Origin: Chloroflexota bacterium
GTDB lineage: Bacteria; Chloroflexota; Anaerolineae; Anaerolineales; Anaerolineaceae
Direction: 5' to 3'
DNA: 21,897 bases
Assembly: GCA_029265085.1 (NCBI GenBank)
Contig: JAJUJY010000067.1
Span: forward strand, 1-21,897
Positions 6,257 through 14,711 of the stretch are shown in pieces. The notes below the pieces were generated by a model. It ran no database searches. It was not told where the DNA came from and worked only from the letters and a program-made list of their open reading frames with translations. A program made the position numbers and the translations under genes. The first letter of the stretch is position 1. Every line of letters begins with the position of its first letter.

Positions 6257-9200
6257 TTATTGCTCAGCAATCGGGATCGTGAAATGGAAGGTTGTTCCTT
6301 TGCGGAACTCACTTTCAAACCAGATTTTCCCGCCCTGCATCTCGACCAGGCTGCGGGTAATATTTAAGCCCAAACCGGTTCCCGGCACTTCGCGAGTCTT
6401 TGGATCCTCAGAGCGGAAGAATTTCTGAAAAATTTTCGCCTGGTCTTCCGGTGAGATACCAATACCCGTATCTTTGACCCAGATATGCACCACTTCGGCA
6501 GCCCCTTGAGGATCCCATTGATTGGGAGAACGCACTGCGCCTAGGGTGATTTTTCCGCCCTGCTCGGTGTATTTATGGGCATTACTGACCAGATTGACCA
6601 TCACCTGCATCATTCGAGATTTATCCGCCCAGACCTGAGGCAAATTTTCTGCCAATTGAATCTCCAGCTTTTGCGACTTCTCATCAATTTGGCGGCGAGT
6701 GGAGCGCTCCACCTCATCCACTACCGCGGACATGGAAGTTGGAGCAAAGTCCAGTCGCAAGCGGCCTGCCTCGATCTTGGATAGATCGTTTAGATCTGAT
6801 ACCAGCGTGTTCATACGCTCAATATTGGAGCGAATCACCGAGAGGAAATTCGCCTGGGCGTCATTAACTGGCCCGACAGCTTTCGCGGCCAGGAGTTCGG
6901 TATACCCCTTGATGGAGGTCATTGGATTTTTTAATTCGTGGGCAACAAACGAAACAAATTCGCTCTTGGCCACATTGGCAGCCCGGACCGCTGAATATAA
7001 CTGCGCATTTGCAATTGCTATGGAAGCATGATCACTCAAGCGCTGCAAGAAGTTCAGCACTTCGCTCGTGAACACATCCAGGCGGGCACTTTCCAACAAA
7101 ATGATTGCGGTAACTTCTTTCTCCCGTTGAATCGGAATGACCACCTGGCTGCGGACACCGCTCAAGAAGCCTGTCCCATGATCTTCGACCAAAAACCGCA
7201 GCGGGCGTCGATTTTCAGCAATAACGTCCCAATGCAATAGATTTATTGGAATATACGCTTCCTGATAGGCAGCCAATTCCTCGCCATACCCCTGAGAAGC
7301 CATTAACTGGCCGCCATCCGGCTGGATCATCACCACCAAACCCGCCGCCGCTTCTGATTGGCGCATCGCCCAATCCAGGGTAATGTTCATGGAACGGCTG
7401 ACATCCAGGCTGGTGTTAAGCTCGCGGTCAATTCGCTGCATAACCGACAACTCTTCCACGCGGGCTGCCAATGCTTTATCTGTCATGGTGTACAGTCGGG
7501 CATTCTCAATCGCCACCGCCGCCTGAGACGCAAACGCCGTCAGCAATTCCTGGTCGTCGATTGTAAAATTAACCCCATCCACCCGGTTAATCACTTCAAT
7601 CACCCCAATTGGAGCGTCTTTGACCAGCAGCGGCACTACCAACAACGATTTGGTGCTAAAACCTGTCTCTTCGTCTTTTCCCTTAAACCAATCTTGCGAT
7701 TGAGCCACATCGACCACAATGACCGGTTCGCGGCTGCGGAATGCTTTTCCCACCAGACCGGCGGAAGACGGCATCCGGTTGCCAACCAATCTTTCTGCAA
7801 CAGGCCCCATAGCCACATCAAACACCAATTCATCGGTTTGTGCATCCCACATCAACAGGCTGCCTGCCTCACAGTTCAAAATGTCAACGGCACTTTTCAG
7901 GATGCTCTTAAGCAGCGGGTCTAATTCCAGCGTTGATGAAAGCTGGCGCGTGACTTCGTTTAAGGTTTTTAGCTGGCGGGCTCGCCGCTCCGATTCGGAA
8001 ATCAACCGCGTTTTGACAATGGCTCCAGCAGCCTGGTCGGCAATAGCCTGCAGTAAATGAAGCTGCTCGGCTGCAAATCCACCCGACAAATCACGCCTGG
8101 CAAGACTAAATGCGCCAATTGTGTCAGCACCGGCATTCAAGGGAACCCCCATCCAGGCATACACATCATGACGGGGGGTCAGTACAGAACGGCGCTGACA
8201 TTCTGCTGAGAAATCATCCGTCAAAATAGACCTGCCCTGCCGAATAATCTCATACTCCAGGATTTGTTCAACCGGCATCACCACATTTTCCTGGTCACTC
8301 AGGCGTTCATCTCCCTGGACATAAAACACCTGGGTCAGGTCTTTGCTTACCGGGTCAACCAGGATGATCCGCACTTCATCGGCGGGGATAATTTGGGTTG
8401 TCTGCGCATAAATTAATTCAAAAATATCATCCAAAGAGATCGTTACATTGACCCCTTGCGCCACTCTGGCAAGCACATTCATCTCGCGCACCTGCCGCTC
8501 CATATTGTTGACCATTTGCGCGCGTTCCAGTGCCAAAGCAGCTTGATCACCCAACGATTCGAGGTAATTCAAGTCGCGGGTGGAGTATAGTTCTCCCGTC
8601 AGGCGCGGCCCAAGCGCCATCCAGCCCAATAAGCGCTGGCGGCCAGGCAGAGGAACAAACACCTGTGCGCATAACATGGCTAACCTTGTTTGATCGGCTT
8701 GTAATGCAGCTGGTAAACGGTCTAACCCGGACAGGTACAGGGTTGCATCCTGACTGCGCAGTAATTGCACCAGACCGCTGTAAGCCGGAAAACGTAAATC
8801 GCTATTTTTCCCTCGCCCGTTCCGTGCTGAAATGTAGCTTTCGCTTAATGGGTCATAAACAAATATCTGCAATTGGTCTGGCTGCATGGTCTCATCTACA
8901 TACTGGTTTAATACAGCAATGATCTCAGTGAAATCAACCATGTTGGTCAATGCGCTGCCAAAGGCGCGTAATTTTTCTTGAAAGACCTGGTTGCTGCGGA
9001 AAAAGGCTTTGTTAACCAGATTTTCAAAAAAATTGCGCACCGGTGCGAACAAAAGGGCAAAAAGGAAAAAGATTGCCCCTGCATAGAAGGGATTATTGAA
9101 TGAAAAAGTTCGTCCAAAAAAGAGACTCAGGCCGGTCACAATGAGTGCGTAACCTAAAGCAACAAATAACGCCATGATCGCATACAGTACCGCCCGGCTA

Positions 9201-10267
9201 AACACAAAATCTGAATAGGTCAACCGGTAGCGCTGGATCGTATACCCAGCAGCCATTGGGTAAATCACCATCGGCATAAATAGCAACGGAGAAAAGCCGA
9301 TTTGCTGCCTGCCGAACGCAGAAATGAAAAGCCAGATTAATACAGGGACAAACGCCGCCAAACCGCACAGGAGTAAGACCCGGACCTGGTCCCGTTCCAC
9401 AGGTGATTGGGTACGAGTGATGCGCACACCAAACCATAAAATGGCAAAAAGAACACAAGCACCATCAAACCAAAAGCTGACTTGCCAGGCCTGCCGGAAG
9501 GTAAGCTCTGCTGCTGGCTGGAACAGTTGAAAAATACTATATATCGCCAACCCAAATGCCAGCAAAAAACTGCCTGCCTGCATCAAAGGATACCGTTTAA
9601 GCAGCTGATCTTCATGCGGGAGTAAAAGCGCCAGGTTAAATACCCCTGCCCCCACCATTGGCAGAGCAATTGCCCATAATAGAGTCAGCCGCTGCGTTGT
9701 ATATTGATCAAACAAACCCGCAACCACGAACCCCAAAGAACCCGCAAATATTGCGAAAACTCTACCGCTTACCAGCGCCCTGCGAAGAACGAAAACCCAG
9801 ATCGCGATAATTAAACACAGAATGCCAATAGCATAGGCAACGTATACATAGGCAACCCTGTCCACCTGTGGAAAGCGAGTGAGCTGAATCAAAATGCTGC
9901 GCTCAGGCTGCCCGTCAGATTGGACAGCCAGGGTCACCCGGTCGCCAAATGAATATCCGGATAATACCTTTTGCAGAGAGCGAATAGAATGAACGGGGTG
10001 TTGGTCCACTGCCAGTAATCGATCTCCAAAAACCAACCCCTCGCGTTTTGCCAGCCAGCCATCCGGCGAGCCCATCGAAACAGAATGATTGAAGCGCAAT
10101 CCGTGGTCAACAAAACCACCAATAAAGGGGGTCTTTAGCCATCGTACCGCCAGAATGGGTATAGCGAAAAATGCGACAAGCACCAACGCAAGATATATCG
10201 CCGTCACGGTCTGGGATAAATTGATCTTATTCGTTTGCAAGGTTTTTGGGGATATTGATTCCGTCAT
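6257..10267 (-). CDS. Membrane sensor histidine kinase with PDZ-like domain and four GAF domains
   Basis: This protein of 1336 residues has an N-terminal membrane helix at about 20-41. A PDZ-like extracytoplasmic domain follows at about 55-130 ('GSPDGWLAKREGLVFGDRLLAVDQ', 'LQKVLSGYSFGDRVTLAV'). About eight further membrane helices lie between 138 and 412. Four GAF-type domains follow at about 442-582, 600-755, 763-925 and 940-1095, each ending in an 'AA.AIENA'-like helix. The kinase core has HisKA with 'FVAHELKNPMTSIKGYTELL' (phospho-acceptor H1110), then HATPase with the N-box 'NLVSNAHKY' near 1229, 'DTGIGIS' near 1263 and 'GTGLGLNI' near 1293. It autophosphorylates in response to signals read by the membrane, PDZ or GAF parts. 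No response regulator is encoded nearby, so its partner lies elsewhere. The ribosome site is weak (AGGA, about 13 bases upstream). The gene sits 121 bases after the NusG-like gene and 23 before FIST. Confidence 0.95.
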   Translation of the reverse strand: MTESISPKTLQTNKINLSQTVTAIYLALVLVAFFAIPILAVRWLKTPFIGGFVDHGLRFNHSVSMGSPDGWLAKREGLVFGDRLLAVDQHPVHSIRSLQKVLSGYSFGDRVTLAVQSDGQPERSILIQLTRFPQVDRVAYVYVAYAIGILCLIIAIWVFVLRRALVSGRVFAIFAGSLGFVVAGLFDQYTTQRLTLLWAIALPMVGAGVFNLALLLPHEDQLLKRYPLMQAGSFLLAFGLAIYSIFQLFQPAAELTFRQAWQVSFWFDGACVLFAILWFGVRITRTQSPVERDQVRVLLLCGLAAFVPVLIWLFISAFGRQQIGFSPLLFMPMVIYPMAAGYTIQRYRLTYSDFVFSRAVLYAIMALFVALGYALIVTGLSLFFGRTFSFNNPFYAGAIFFLFALLFAPVRNFFENLVNKAFFRSNQVFQEKLRAFGSALTNMVDFTEIIAVLNQYVDETMQPDQLQIFVYDPLSESYISARNGRGKNSDLRFPAYSGLVQLLRSQDATLYLSGLDRLPAALQADQTRLAMLCAQVFVPLPGRQRLLGWMALGPRLTGELYSTRDLNYLESLGDQAALALERAQMVNNMERQVREMNVLARVAQGVNVTISLDDIFELIYAQTTQIIPADEVRIILVDPVSKDLTQVFYVQGDERLSDQENVVMPVEQILEYEIIRQGRSILTDDFSAECQRRSVLTPRHDVYAWMGVPLNAGADTIGAFSLARRDLSGGFAAEQLHLLQAIADQAAGAIVKTRLISESERRARQLKTLNEVTRQLSSTLELDPLLKSILKSAVDILNCEAGSLLMWDAQTDELVFDVAMGPVAERLVGNRMPSSAGLVGKAFRSREPVIVVDVAQSQDWFKGKDEETGFSTKSLLVVPLLVKDAPIGVIEVINRVDGVNFTIDDQELLTAFASQAAVAIENARLYTMTDKALAARVEELSVMQRIDRELNTSLDVSRSMNITLDWAMRQSEAAAGLVVMIQPDGGQLMASQGYGEELAAYQEAYIPINLLHWDVIAENRRPLRFLVEDHGTGFLSGVRSQVVIPIQREKEVTAIILLESARLDVFTSEVLNFLQRLSDHASIAIANAQLYSAVRAANVAKSEFVSFVAHELKNPMTSIKGYTELLAAKAVGPVNDAQANFLSVIRSNIERMNTLVSDLNDLSKIEAGRLRLDFAPTSMSAVVDEVERSTRRQIDEKSQKLEIQLAENLPQVWADKSRMMQVMVNLVSNAHKYTEQGGKITLGAVRSPNQWDPQGAAEVVHIWVKDTGIGISPEDQAKIFQKFFRSEDPKTREVPGTGLGLNITRSLVEMQGGKIWFESEFRKGTTFHFTIPIAEQ

Positions 10268-10388
10268 AGGCTGGGTCCATTCCTGCGTTGAAATAACCGT
10301 TTAAGATTTAGCAAGTTTCATACCAGGGTGACCGGCCGGCTGAAAAAAGTTTTATTGAGATTGTCTACCAGCTGATGGTTTCAAGAGG

Positions 10389-10916
10389 TCACCGAGACCG
10401 GTTGGACTGTTTATTTGCCTTACGAATCTGGCCTGCATTTAATTCCAGCGGCACATTTTGATCGCTAAGCATTTTGAGCAGAACACGCACCCGCTCACTG
10501 CCCGGAAGCTGCTCATCAAAGATCGCTTCGTATCCAGCAAATGGGCCGCTATGGATCACTATCGAATCGCCGCTGTGCAGCCCTTCCAATACTTCACCGC
10601 CTGCGGCGGCAATTTCCTCAACACGTTTTCGCACTGCGAAAACCAGCGCATCAGGAACTACAGCAGGTTCACCGCCAAAAGAAACCAATCCTTTGGAATG
10701 AGGCATCCATTGAAACGCAGAAAGCCCCGTTTCTTCCAGGTCCAAATGCACAAACATATATCCTGGAAAATACGGCCGGATCTTCCTGGCACGTGGATTA
10801 ACCGGGTTCACGCGCAATCGCGGGTAAAACACTTCGTAACCCTGGGTTTCTAAATGCCGCCAAAGGACTTCTTCTTTATGGGGATGACTGCTGAGGGTGT
10901 ACCAAAATATCGACAT
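10389..10916 (-). CDS. NusG/RfaH-like transcription elongation (antitermination) factor
   Basis: This 175-residue cytosolic protein has the two-domain NusG layout. The NGN domain covers about residues 3-105 and includes 'WYTLSSHPHKEEVLWRHLETQGYEVFYP' and the diagnostic 'RPYFPGYMFV' at 47-56. A KOW motif, 'GDSIVIHSGPFAGYEAIFDE', lies at 116-135, and 'RVRVLLKML' follows. The family binds RNA polymerase over the central cleft. Specialised paralogues act on particular operons. The gene is not beside secE, rplK or rpoB, where the housekeeping nusG usually sits, and the sequence resembles the RfaH/UpxY type more than core NusG, so I read it as a paralogue. No ops-like element was found nearby. A promoter with TATAAT lies upstream, and no terminator separates this gene from the kinase gene. 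The start is supported by a weak AGAGA and by the conserved 'WYTL' beginning. Confidence 0.85.
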   Translation of the reverse strand: MSIFWYTLSSHPHKEEVLWRHLETQGYEVFYPRLRVNPVNPRARKIRPYFPGYMFVHLDLEETGLSAFQWMPHSKGLVSFGGEPAVVPDALVFAVRKRVEEIAAAGGEVLEGLHSGDSIVIHSGPFAGYEAIFDEQLPGSERVRVLLKMLSDQNVPLELNAGQIRKANKQSNRSR

Positions 10917-10979
10917 TCGGTCTCTTTCAAAAATATAACCTTATCAGCGTATTATACCCATATTTTAATATCGACATTC
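10906..10979 (-). repeat. 13-base direct repeat flanking the NusG-like promoter
   Basis: The minus-strand word GAATGTCGATATT occurs at 10906-10918, where it spans the start codon and first codons of the NusG-like gene. It occurs again at 10967-10979, overlapping the -35 region. The two copies are 61 bases apart. Confidence 0.75.
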
Positions 10980-10981
10980 AA
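10951..10981 (-). promoter_or_regulatory. Candidate promoter of the NusG-like gene
   Basis: The minus strand carries a perfect -10 box TATAAT (10951-10956) and a TTGAAT -35-like box (10976-10981) with a long 19-base spacer. It lies 35 bases upstream of the start codon at 10916 and just beyond the terminator of the preceding operon, which is where a promoter is needed. Confidence 0.6.
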
Positions 10982-11023
10982 ACGCGCTTCCAAAGACTCT
11001 TATCAATTTTCTTAAGTAAAAAA

Positions 11024-11054
11024 ACGGGCTGTGCCTCATGCTGGCACAGCCCGT
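11024..11054 (-). terminator. Intrinsic terminator of the CPBP-NatAB-DUF2207 operon
   Basis: A perfect 12-base-pair GC-rich stem (11024-11035 with 11043-11054) has a 7-base loop. On the minus strand it is followed directly by TTTTTTTAC. It lies 13 bases after the DUF2207 stop codon and is a textbook intrinsic terminator. Confidence 0.93.
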
Positions 11055-11067
11055 AACAAATAAAATA

Positions 11068-12771
11068 TTAACCGGCACCGCTCGAACCGCCGCCGCCACC
11101 GCCAGCACTACCACCCGCGCTGCTGGTCGAAGTGTTGATGATGATAACTGCAGACAAAGCAGAAAGATCGCCTGGAGTTCCGGCTGATGAAAGCAGCCAG
11201 GGCAATACCGCATTAAGCCCGTGTTCTTGAAATGCTTTCACCCAGCGATCCCCCAGGCCAAAAGCGACTGCATAAGGCAAGTAAGGTTCAAACCAATCTC
11301 CTTGCATCTGACTGTCACGGCGAAGCAGTTCCCGCAGATATTTGTCAAATGACTGCCAGCGGCCGCGCACAACCTGGCCTTTGGCTGTCCATACAGGCCA
11401 GCCAGCAGCCACACCCAAGCCAATGCTCCCCGCGATCGTCAAACCAATTCCAGTCCCAAGAAGAACCGTCCCAATTTTGGCCAGAGTATCTCCCACCACC
11501 CCGATCATCACCAGGCCGCCGGGGATCATAAGCACACTGACCAAAAACAATCCTAAAGCAAGGAAATTAATCTTAATCCGTTGACTATCCCGTTGAGCAT
11601 CCAGAAGGCCTTTTGCCAGGAGTTCTTCCTTTGCTTCCTGGCGAAATTTTTCCAATTGATTGGAAAAACGCGTGCCCAATTCGGAAACTTTTCGTCCGTG
11701 ACCGCCTTCCTGAGTATTTTCAAAGATGAAGTCCCATACGCGTTGTTCATGTGCCTGCAAATCAGAAGGGGACTTGAGCGCTACGGTTACATAATCCTTG
11801 CTATTAAACCAGCCCTGTGCAGGAAGCTCTTCCAGACGCAGCAAACCGCGCCTTGCTAAATCTAATACAACAGCAAAGACCTGGAACATCACGGTTGTAT
11901 TCCCGTGAACCAATTGGCCAGCCGCGGCAGGATGCAAATCATCGGGAAGCTGCGTTACAGGTCCGGTTGGGAAGGCCGTCATAGGCTCGATTTTCGCCCG
12001 TTTCCGTGTGGGCAGCAGCCAGGCCAACCAACCCAACGGAATGATCAGCCCAATAACCAGCGCCACTGGTAAAGCAGAACGAACTTGTTCACCACGCCGG
12101 AGATTAACCAATTGCCACGCAGGCGGTTCACTAATTAGCTGACCGCCTGGGAACTGCACCGTCAAAATCAATGCTTCATTATCATCAATTTTCCCGGTGG
12201 CAAATTTCGCTTGCCCAGGCAAGAATTCATAACTTGATTTTGATCCCTGCAACTGCGGATCACGGACTGGCTCGACGCCTTTCGGATAATTCACCGTGAT
12301 CGTGCTGGCGTCAATCGTGTATTCATGTTCCTCCGGGATGGCCTGCCAGGAGAGCACATCCTGCCCTGCGGCTGCCCGCACATTACCAATTACACGATAC
12401 CGCAGTGTGTAGGTATGCACCTCGTCGGAAAGCGGGGCAAAATGCCAGGTAATTTCAACCGGATCATTATCCGAATTAACTTCCACCTGTCCGGCTTCCG
12501 TTCCACGCGGCAGCACCTGTCCATCGATTGCCGCCTCCAGGAATTCAATGCGGTCCACTTCATTCAGTTCAATTTCACGAAATGCATAGGTGTATGGACC
12601 GCCAACAAACCGGAAGGTAACCGCTTCGGTTACGATAAAGGAACCATCCGGTTGGACATCAATCACCACATCAAAACGATCAGCAGAATACGACTTAGCA
12701 TCCGCTGTTTGAAACGGAATCACCAGGATTGTCAAAAGCACCAAAATCAGGCTGACAAATCGTTTGTTCAT
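11068..12771 (-). CDS. DUF2207 membrane protein (YciQ-like)
   Basis: This 567-residue protein has a signal peptide at 1-25 ending 'TADA'. An extracytoplasmic beta-rich domain follows at about 28-215: 'YSADRFDVVIDVQPDGSF', 'VTEAVTFRFVGGPYTYAFREI', 'YTLRYRVIGNV', 'DVLSWQAIP'. A membrane helix near 232-254, a cytoplasmic stretch containing 'DDLHPAAAGQLV' and 'LDLARRGLLRLEE', and two adjacent helices at about 400-425 and 433-458 come next. A cytoplasmic tail ends in 'SAGGSAGGGGGGSSGAG'. The order of parts and the glycine-rich end are typical of the DUF2207 family, whose molecular role is not established. The start codon abuts the stop codon of the NatB-like gene (TAA then ATG). Its AGGAGG ribosome site lies inside the end of that gene, so the two are almost certainly translationally coupled. 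Confidence 0.93.
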   Translation of the reverse strand: MNKRFVSLILVLLTILVIPFQTADAKSYSADRFDVVIDVQPDGSFIVTEAVTFRFVGGPYTYAFREIELNEVDRIEFLEAAIDGQVLPRGTEAGQVEVNSDNDPVEITWHFAPLSDEVHTYTLRYRVIGNVRAAAGQDVLSWQAIPEEHEYTIDASTITVNYPKGVEPVRDPQLQGSKSSYEFLPGQAKFATGKIDDNEALILTVQFPGGQLISEPPAWQLVNLRRGEQVRSALPVALVIGLIIPLGWLAWLLPTRKRAKIEPMTAFPTGPVTQLPDDLHPAAAGQLVHGNTTVMFQVFAVVLDLARRGLLRLEELPAQGWFNSKDYVTVALKSPSDLQAHEQRVWDFIFENTQEGGHGRKVSELGTRFSNQLEKFRQEAKEELLAKGLLDAQRDSQRIKINFLALGLFLVSVLMIPGGLVMIGVVGDTLAKIGTVLLGTGIGLTIAGSIGLGVAAGWPVWTAKGQVVRGRWQSFDKYLRELLRRDSQMQGDWFEPYLPYAVAFGLGDRWVKAFQEHGLNAVLPWLLSSAGTPGDLSALSAVIIINTSTSSAGGSAGGGGGGSSGAG

Positions 12772-13959
12772 TTATCCTCCTGTACCGCCAAATACAATCC
12801 GTTCATCGGAATATAAGCGAATGGATACCCCAATAAGGATCAGGCTGAACACCAAAGTAGCCGCACTGGAGATCATCACGTTATTGGCGATAACCATTTC
12901 CCCACGCAAGATCTGGTTAATCAAAATCGACTGGCTGAATGCCGGGATTAACATATTAACCAATCCAGGCTTGACAGAAAGAAAGGCCAGAAATGCTCCG
13001 GGCATACCCGCAATGAGAGGCAGCAGTGAAAGATACGTTTGAGCTTCTTTAAAGCTGCGCGTAAAGGTGGCCACCAACATTTGCAACCCGGAGGCCAACA
13101 AAACAATTGGCAAACAAAGGATAAAGATGTTCCAGATTGCCCGGCCATCCAAACTGAGCGGGAAACCAACAATTTCAGAAAGCGGCAGCAAATTAAAAGC
13201 AGCCAGGAAGAGCACCAGGGTTAATCCCAGGGTGGCAACAGAAAACGGAAGCGAAGCAGCCAGCTTGCCAACCGCAACCTGCCAGCGCGGCACAGGATTA
13301 ATTAACAAAGGCTCCAGGGAACCACGCTCACGCTCTCCGGCAGTGGTATCAATCACAACATACATACCGCCCACAAAAATAGTCATGATCAACAAAAAGG
13401 GCATCATGTTGAGGAAAATCAATGCCTGCGATTCCGGCGTAGCCATATCAACTCGCTCGATAGAGAGCGCCGAGAGAATAACCGGGTTTACTCCACGAGC
13501 CTGCAAGCGCAATACGCCAACCGTACTGCTATACTGCTGCAGTAAAGAATAGGTTCGTTCGGTTGAATTTAATGCCGATTGTCTGGAAGTATCCACCACT
13601 ACCTGCACAGGGGCAGGCAAACCCTCAGCCAATTTCGCAGCATAATCCTCAGAGATCACCAAGACAACATCCACATCGCCGTTTTTAACCGCCGTCTCTG
13701 GGTCAACCGGAGCCGGAATGATCTCAACATTATTTTGTTGAAAATAAGCGATGAGCGCTGGTGCATATTCTGCGCCTATCACAGGCAATTGCAAGGGTTT
13801 TTCTTGCGGATCTGCAAGCAGGGTTCGCCCCATCACAATTAATAAAGAAACGATCATTAGGGGCATTAAAACCGGTGTCACCAACGCGCTGGAAACAGAC
13901 CTGCGGTCGCGCAAATTATCAATTAATTCTTTCTTGAAAATAATCCAAACAGCCCTCAT
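12772..13959 (-). CDS. natB: ABC-2 type permease, NatB-like
   Basis: This 395-residue permease has an N-terminal 'IFKKELIDNLRDRRS' and a first membrane helix at about 26-46. A large extracytoplasmic region at about 50-180 and five or so C-terminal helices follow. The amphipathic 'ERERGSLEPLLINPVPRWQVAVGKL' segment at about 210-235 is the hallmark of the NatB/ABC-2 family and contacts the ATPase. NatAB of Bacillus exports sodium, but many relatives have unknown substrates, so ion export here is inference. The start codon overlaps the NatA stop by 4 bases, and the stop abuts the DUF2207 start. The four genes therefore read as one operon. Confidence 0.88.
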   Translation of the reverse strand: MRAVWIIFKKELIDNLRDRRSVSSALVTPVLMPLMIVSLLIVMGRTLLADPQEKPLQLPVIGAEYAPALIAYFQQNNVEIIPAPVDPETAVKNGDVDVVLVISEDYAAKLAEGLPAPVQVVVDTSRQSALNSTERTYSLLQQYSSTVGVLRLQARGVNPVILSALSIERVDMATPESQALIFLNMMPFLLIMTIFVGGMYVVIDTTAGERERGSLEPLLINPVPRWQVAVGKLAASLPFSVATLGLTLVLFLAAFNLLPLSEIVGFPLSLDGRAIWNIFILCLPIVLLASGLQMLVATFTRSFKEAQTYLSLLPLIAGMPGAFLAFLSVKPGLVNMLIPAFSQSILINQILRGEMVIANNVMISSAATLVFSLILIGVSIRLYSDERIVFGGTGG

Positions 13960-14690
13960 CGCTGCAATCCCTCCTCAGAACCAATCACACGCACAAAAGC
14001 GTCTTCCAGGTTATCCTGGCCAGTTTGCTGCTTCAACATTTCCGGTGATCCGCTGGCAACCACGTTACCTTCCGCAATTACGACAATATGATCACAAAGA
14101 GCTGAAACTTCTTGCATAATATGGCTGGAAAACAAAACACATTTTCCTTCATCACGCAGCCGCTGAATAAACTGCCGCATGGCACGCGTACTCATAACAT
14201 CCAAACCATTGGTCGGCTCGTCCAGTAAGATATTAGCGGGATTATGCACAAGCGATCTGGCAATAGAAACTTTGGACCGCTGACCCGTTGAAAAGCCTTC
14301 AGTCTTCCGGTCAATAATATCTTCCATTTCCAGCAGTTTTACCAACTCTTCAATCCGGCGGTCTAATGTCCCCGCGTTGATTCCATGCAAATGCCCAAAG
14401 TAGCGAATATTTTCGCGGGCAGTCAGGCGTGGGTATAACCCGTGGCTATCTGGCAGCACACCGATCTTGCGCTGCACTTGCAGCGAATCGCGCCCAATTT
14501 GAAATCCGTCCACCAGGGCAGTCCCGGCATCCGGTTTTAGGATCGTGTATAAAATTCGCAGCGTTGTGGTCTTTCCGGCTCCATTTGGGCCTAACAAACC
14601 GGTCACTTGCCCGTCTTCCGCCCGGAAGGTCACATTCTTCACTGCTTCTACTTTTCCAAATGATTTCTTTAATCCTTGCACTTCAATCAT
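13956..14690 (-). CDS. natA: ABC transporter ATP-binding protein, NatA-like
   Basis: This 244-residue ATPase energises the adjacent NatB-like permease. Walker A 'GPNGAGKTT' lies at 34-42 with K40. The signature is 'FSTGQ' at 133-137 in place of 'LSGGQ'. Walker B 'ILLDEP' has the catalytic E158, and the H-loop His is H190. At the usual Q-loop position the sequence is 'GVLPDSHGLYPRLT', so D81 replaces Gln, as is common in the NatA branch. 'SSHIMQEVSALCDHIVVIAEG' is also very NatA-like. The start is supported by AAAGGAG upstream. The gene follows the CPBP-hydrolase gene by 21 bases and overlaps natB by 4. Substrate specificity cannot be read from the ATPase. Confidence 0.92.
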   Translation of the reverse strand: MIEVQGLKKSFGKVEAVKNVTFRAEDGQVTGLLGPNGAGKTTTLRILYTILKPDAGTALVDGFQIGRDSLQVQRKIGVLPDSHGLYPRLTARENIRYFGHLHGINAGTLDRRIEELVKLLEMEDIIDRKTEGFSTGQRSKVSIARSLVHNPANILLDEPTNGLDVMSTRAMRQFIQRLRDEGKCVLFSSHIMQEVSALCDHIVVIAEGNVVASGSPEMLKQQTGQDNLEDAFVRVIGSEEGLQR

Positions 14691-14711
14691 GATTTGACTC
14701 CTTTGGCAGCC

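Noticed and set aside
7358..7924. 188-codon open frame on the plus strand, His/Gln-rich
   Set aside because: It is antisense to GAF domains of the kinase, and its composition is that of a shadow frame.
10268..10388. Ops-like element or terminator between the NusG-like and kinase genes
   Set aside because: I found no GGCGGTAG-type word and no stable hairpin followed by a T run. Short complementary words of four bases only.
12325..12816. 163-codon open frame on the plus strand
   Set aside because: It is antisense to the DUF2207 N-terminus and has no supporting signal.
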